64,000 nt of DNA from DATBQN01 sp963799925 (GTDB lineage: Bacteria; Acidobacteriota; Thermoanaerobaculia; Multivoradales; UBA5704). Below the pieces are notes generated by a model that did not search any database, was not told the origin of the DNA, and saw nothing but the letters and a program-made list of their open reading frames with translations. Position 1 is the stretch's first letter; the number at the start of each line of letters is the position of its first letter. Shown piece by piece: positions 61,163-64,000 of this stretch. Position numbers and translations under genes: made by a program. The stretch lies in NCBI GenBank assembly GCA_963799925.1, contig CAWCYZ010000002.1, positions 1,860,001-1,924,000 of the forward strand, in the 5' to 3' direction.

Positions 61163-61558
61163 TCAGCCGTCGATGTCTTCGTCGCGCCCGCGGCTCGCGT
61201 CCTGCGCGCGCTTGAAGGCGATGAAGTCCTGGACCTCTCGCTGCGCCTCGTCGCTCAGGCTCTGGAACTCCCGGATGATGCCGACGTCGCGCGACGTCAG
61301 CGGCTCCCGGGCGACATCCTCGAAGAACTCGCTGATGCTCATCTTGAACTCGGCGAGGATGCGGAAGAGGGTGTCGAGGCTTACGCGGTACTCTCCCTGC
61401 TCCATGCGCGACAGATCCGACTGCTGGATCCCGAGCCGGGCCGAGAGCTCCATCTGGGTGAGCTTGTGCTCCTTGCGGAGCTGGCGGATCTTGCGCCCCA
61501 CGAGCTGGACTTGGCGGATCTTCTCTACGGTTGCCATGGTGGCGCGCTCTGCAGGCAT
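61163..61558 (-). CDS. XRE-family transcriptional regulator
   Basis: A 131-residue protein with an N-terminal helix-turn-helix: VGRKIRQLRKEHKLTQMELS, ARLGIQQSDLSRMEQGEYRV, SLDTLFRILAEFKMSISEFF. The C-terminal 50 residues are helical and charged (IREFQSLSDEAQREVQDFIA), probably for dimerisation. ATG 61558 is the longest start and ATG 61537 the alternative. It is the first gene of a three-gene unit with a clear promoter ahead and a candidate operator in its leader, so it may control itself. Confidence 0.85.
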   Translation of the reverse strand: MPAERATMATVEKIRQVQLVGRKIRQLRKEHKLTQMELSARLGIQQSDLSRMEQGEYRVSLDTLFRILAEFKMSISEFFEDVAREPLTSRDVGIIREFQSLSDEAQREVQDFIAFKRAQDASRGRDEDIDG

Positions 61559-61560
61559 CT

Positions 61561-61579
61561 CTATGTCAAAATGGCATAG
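61561..61579 (-). promoter_or_regulatory. Inverted-repeat operator candidate for the XRE gene
   Basis: CTATGTCA-AAA-TGGCATAG is a dyad with one mismatch per arm. It is two bases before the ATG at 61558 and just downstream of the expected start of transcription. XRE proteins of this size bind such dyads, so autorepression is likely. Confidence 0.6.
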
Positions 61580-61594
61580 CTGGACTGTTTTGGG

Positions 61595-61623
61595 ATACTA
61601 CGCTCACACCCTAAAGGTGTCAA
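61595..61623 (-). promoter_or_regulatory. Sigma-70 promoter of the XRE-TPR operon
   Basis: On the minus strand TTGACA (61618-61623) and TAGTAT (61595-61600) are separated by 17 bases, close to consensus. Start of transcription would be near 61588. The same stretch is the upstream region of the divergent permease gene. Confidence 0.8.
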
Positions 61624-61645
61624 CTCAGAAGGGATACGGGACCGG

Positions 61646-62422
61646 GTGATCGCGCGCCATCATCTCTTCCTCTTGAAACAGCTCGTCAAGCGGGACTTCC
61701 AGGGCCGGTACGCCGGCTCGCTGCTCGGTTTCGTCTGGTCGTTCGTCCAGCCGCTCTGGATGCTCCTGCTGTTCACCTTCGTCTTCTCGTCGGTGATGAA
61801 GATCTCGCCGACCGGCATCCATACGCACCACTTCGCGATCTTCCTCTTCAGCGGCCTCCTGCCCTGGATGGCTCTCCAGGAGGGCGTCTCGCGCGCCTCG
61901 ACCGCCATCACCGACAACGCCAGCCTGGTCAAGAAGCTGCGCTTCCCCTCGGAGATCCTGGTGGCCGCGGTCGTTCTCGCCGCGCTGCTGCACGAGGCGA
62001 TCGCGGCGCTGATCTTCCTCGGCGTGCTGACCGCCGTGGGGGAGCTCGCCTGGCGCGGGCTGCCGCTCCTGCTCATCGCCGTTCCGCTCCAGGTGTCGCT
62101 CACCCTGGGGCTCGGCCTGCTCCTCGCCTCGGCGCAGGTGTTCTTCCGCGACACGGCACAGCTGATCGGCATGGTCTTCACCGCCTGGTTCTACCTCACG
62201 CCGATCGTCTACCCGCTGTCCTACGTCCCCGCCCGCTTCCTCCCCTGGATCGAACGCAATCCGCTCACCGGTCTGGTGACCCTATACAGGCAGGCATTCC
62301 TCGGCGGCGGCCTGGTCCCGGTGGCGGGGACCGCCGTGCTGGCCGCGTCGTCGGCCGTGCTACTATTCGCCGGCCTTTGGCTCTTCACCCGCCTCAAGGC
62401 CGCATTCGTCGACGAGATCTGA
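61646..62422 (+). CDS. ABC-2 type polysaccharide exporter permease (Wzm-like)
   Basis: A 258-residue membrane protein with six helices: FLLKQLVKRDFQGRYAGSLL, GFVWSFVQPLWMLLLFTFVF, IFLFSGLLPWMALQEGVSRA, ASLVKKLRFPSEILVAAVVL, QVFFRDTAQLIGMVFTAWFY and NPLTGLVTLYRQAFLGGGL. These are the marks of Wzm/KpsM/TagG permeases that export O-antigen or similar glycans. GTG start. The ATPase partner (Wzt) that normally follows is not next; the following gene is an unrelated secreted protein, so the ATPase may be elsewhere. Confidence 0.9.
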   Translation: MIARHHLFLLKQLVKRDFQGRYAGSLLGFVWSFVQPLWMLLLFTFVFSSVMKISPTGIHTHHFAIFLFSGLLPWMALQEGVSRASTAITDNASLVKKLRFPSEILVAAVVLAALLHEAIAALIFLGVLTAVGELAWRGLPLLLIAVPLQVSLTLGLGLLLASAQVFFRDTAQLIGMVFTAWFYLTPIVYPLSYVPARFLPWIERNPLTGLVTLYRQAFLGGGLVPVAGTAVLAASSAVLLFAGLWLFTRLKAAFVDEI

Positions 62423-62578
62423 GCGCCTCCCGGAAACCTCCACCCGATGCACGCCTGTAGCTCCGGCGTAGGCTCCCGATGGCCGCCTTTCCTGTCGCGA
62501 GTTTCCCGGCTCTGACGTCTGGTCTGCTTCTTGCTCGGTGCGGGTCGGCCCATGCAGATATCTAAAGGAGCTTGCCCC

Positions 62579-64000
62579 ATGAGGACTCTCGTGCCCGGAT
62601 TCCGCTCGGGCGGGCGTTCGTGGCTCGCCGCCGCGACCCTCGCCGTCCTCCCGCTGACCCCCGCCGCCGGCGCGCCGCCCTCGGTCGCTCCGCCGCCGAC
62701 CCCGGCGGCGACCGCGCCTGCGCCCGCCGGCGCGGCCAAGCCGGCGTCTCCGCCGAGCGCCGTCCCGCGCTACGACCCGCAGCCCCCCGACGGCAAGTGG
62801 CTGAAGGACGAGCAGGGGCGCAAGTACTTCTTGAACAAGTTCCCCAAGGTCACCGGGAGCTATCTTCGCGTCGGCCCGCACGTGGTGCGCACCTCGTGGG
62901 GGATCTCGCTCAACGTCGCCAAGGAGGACGACAAGTTCTTCTACTACCGCGTCTATCAGGCCGAGGCGCTGCCGCCGACCCCGCCGTCCCAGAAGCCCGC
63001 CGCGCCTTCGGCGGCCGAGCTGGCCAAGGAGGCGGCGACCTACAAGTCCGAGCTCCCCGAGAGTGGCCGCCTGCAGTTCGTGCCCTTCGGCCATGGGCTC
63101 CCCACGCACGGCCAGTGGCGCAATGGGTTCGACATCGCCGACATGAACCAGGACGGCCACCTCGACATCGTCCACGGGCCGGCGCGCAAGTCGCTCCGCC
63201 CGCCGGCGATCTTCCTCGGCGACGGCAAGGGGAACTGGCGGCTGTGGAGCGAGGCGAAGTACCCGCCCGTGCCCTACGACTACGGCGACGCGGCGGTCGC
63301 CGACTTCAATGGCGACGGCCATCCGGACCTCGCCCTCGCCATGCACCTGCGCGGGCTCCAGGTCCTGCTCGGCGACGGCAAGGGAGGCTTCACCAACGCG
63401 AGCGAGGGTCTCGACTTCCAGGTCCCCGGCCGCGGCGCCGAGCAGCCGGGCTTCTCCTCCCAGGCGATCGCGGTGACGGACTGGAACGGCGACGGCCGGC
63501 CCGACATCGTCGCCTTCGGCGAAGGGCCGACTCTCGCCATCGCCAACGCGCGGGCTCGCGCCACCAGCGCGCCACAGTCGTTGGGGCTCGCCATCTATAT
63601 CAATCAAGGCGACGGCAAGTGGAAGCGCCAGGACCAGGGCACCGCCAACGGCCACCTCTTCGGCGACTCCCTCGTCCTCGGCGACTTCGACGGCGACAAG
63701 CGCCTCGACGTGGCGACGAGCTCCGGCGTCATGGGGCGCAAGGACCTGGTCGACCTCCACCGGGCCGACGGGAGCTGGGAGCCGCTCAATATCGACGCCA
63801 TGCGTCCCGGCTCCTACGTCAACGCCGTGGCGGCGGTCGATCTCGATCACGACGGTCGCGCCGACCTGCTGGTCGGTTACGTCAACTTCGATCTCGAGGT
63901 ATGGCGCTCCGGCATCGATGCCTACTACTCCCGGCCGGGCGGGAAGTGGGAGCGGCGTACGCTCTGGGCGGTGGAGGGGCGGTTCTCGGTGACCGCCATC
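62579..64000 (+). CDS. Secreted FG-GAP/VCBS-repeat protein (cut by window edge)
   Basis: The frame from ATG 62579 (AAAGGAG 8 bases ahead) stays open to the window edge, 474 residues. After a signal peptide (SWLAAATLAVLPLTPAAG) come a Pro/Ala-rich linker, a small domain (GRKYFLNKFPKVTGSYLRVG) and a seven-bladed propeller in progress. Calcium-type D-x-N-x-DG motifs mark the blades: DMNQDGHLDIV, DFNGDGHPDLA, DWNGDGRPDIV, DFDGDKRLDVA, DLDHDGRADLL. It is probably an exported or surface binding protein. The 156-base spacer before it (62423-62578) shows no gene. Confidence 0.85.
   Translation, partial: MRTLVPGFRSGGRSWLAAATLAVLPLTPAAGAPPSVAPPPTPAATAPAPAGAAKPASPPSAVPRYDPQPPDGKWLKDEQGRKYFLNKFPKVTGSYLRVGPHVVRTSWGISLNVAKEDDKFFYYRVYQAEALPPTPPSQKPAAPSAAELAKEAATYKSELPESGRLQFVPFGHGLPTHGQWRNGFDIADMNQDGHLDIVHGPARKSLRPPAIFLGDGKGNWRLWSEAKYPPVPYDYGDAAVADFNGDGHPDLALAMHLRGLQVLLGDGKGGFTNASEGLDFQVPGRGAEQPGFSSQAIAVTDWNGDGRPDIVAFGEGPTLAIANARARATSAPQSLGLAIYINQGDGKWKRQDQGTANGHLFGDSLVLGDFDGDKRLDVATSSGVMGRKDLVDLHRADGSWEPLNIDAMRPGSYVNAVAAVDLDHDGRADLLVGYVNFDLEVWRSGIDAYYSRPGGKWERRTLWAVEGRFSVTAI

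Overview
The window is high-GC, densely packed DNA from a Gram-negative, O2-using, probably acidobacteria-like bacterium. Evidence for this is an Omp85-type barrel protein, lipoproteins and a Wzm-type exporter; an O2-dependent coproporphyrinogen oxidase and complex I; a PilS/PilR pair; and families of short dispersed inverted repeats in the intergenic spaces. The phylum is an inference from gene style and repeats. No rRNA, tRNA, insertion sequence or CRISPR array was seen.

Layout. 1-830: a decayed zone with a gene tail, a frameshifted gene remnant and a broken membrane-protein remnant. 800-3978: PilS/PilR-type sensor kinase and sigma-54 activator. 4.0-9.4 kb: two tiny ORFs, a Tat-exported vanadium haloperoxidase, a lipoprotein, a LysM protein and a secreted Asp-box propeller. 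9.5-15.8 kb: methyltransferase, a membrane glycosyltransferase-like gene, gamma-glutamyltransferase, TerC and a SWIB protein. 16.0-21.3 kb: tmk, holB, a SurA-DsbA fusion lipoprotein, an aromatic amino acid decarboxylase and hemF. 21.5-28.2 kb: a minus-strand purine block (purS, purQ, purL, purF) with two metallo-beta-lactamase-fold hydrolases. 28.4-32.7 kb: an outer-membrane set made of a protease-propeller-barrel fusion, a CsgG-like protein and a TPR lipoprotein. 33.0-43.1 kb: dprA, topA, small metabolic enzymes, a repeat island, a ChaN-like protein and a ParDE toxin-antitoxin pair behind a possible structured RNA. 43.2-54.4 kb: an eleven-gene complex I operon (nuoABCDHIJKLMN) without nuoEFG. 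54.6-58.8 kb: a SigR/RsrA-like sigma and anti-sigma pair, a thioredoxin-fold protein with Ser in place of both active-site Cys, an M23 peptidase and a sugar kinase. 58.8-64.0 kb: an XRE regulator-TPR-secreted protein operon divergent from a Wzm-type permease, then a truncated FG-GAP protein.

At least eight genes, including conserved ones (purQ, nuoM, nuoC, dprA), are broken by single-base shifts in GC-rich runs while codon use stays intact on both sides. This looks more like uncorrected indels in the assembly than true decay, and the frame-corrected products are described here. The most novel-looking items are a nine-unit 21-bp array of covarying dyads (40260-40442), the XRE-TPR-secreted protein operon with a clear promoter and operator, the HExxH protease-propeller-barrel fusion, the possible structured RNA before parDE, the duplicated module on both sides of NuoC, and the redox sigma cluster with its cysteine-less thioredoxin fold and a sigma-54-like promoter.
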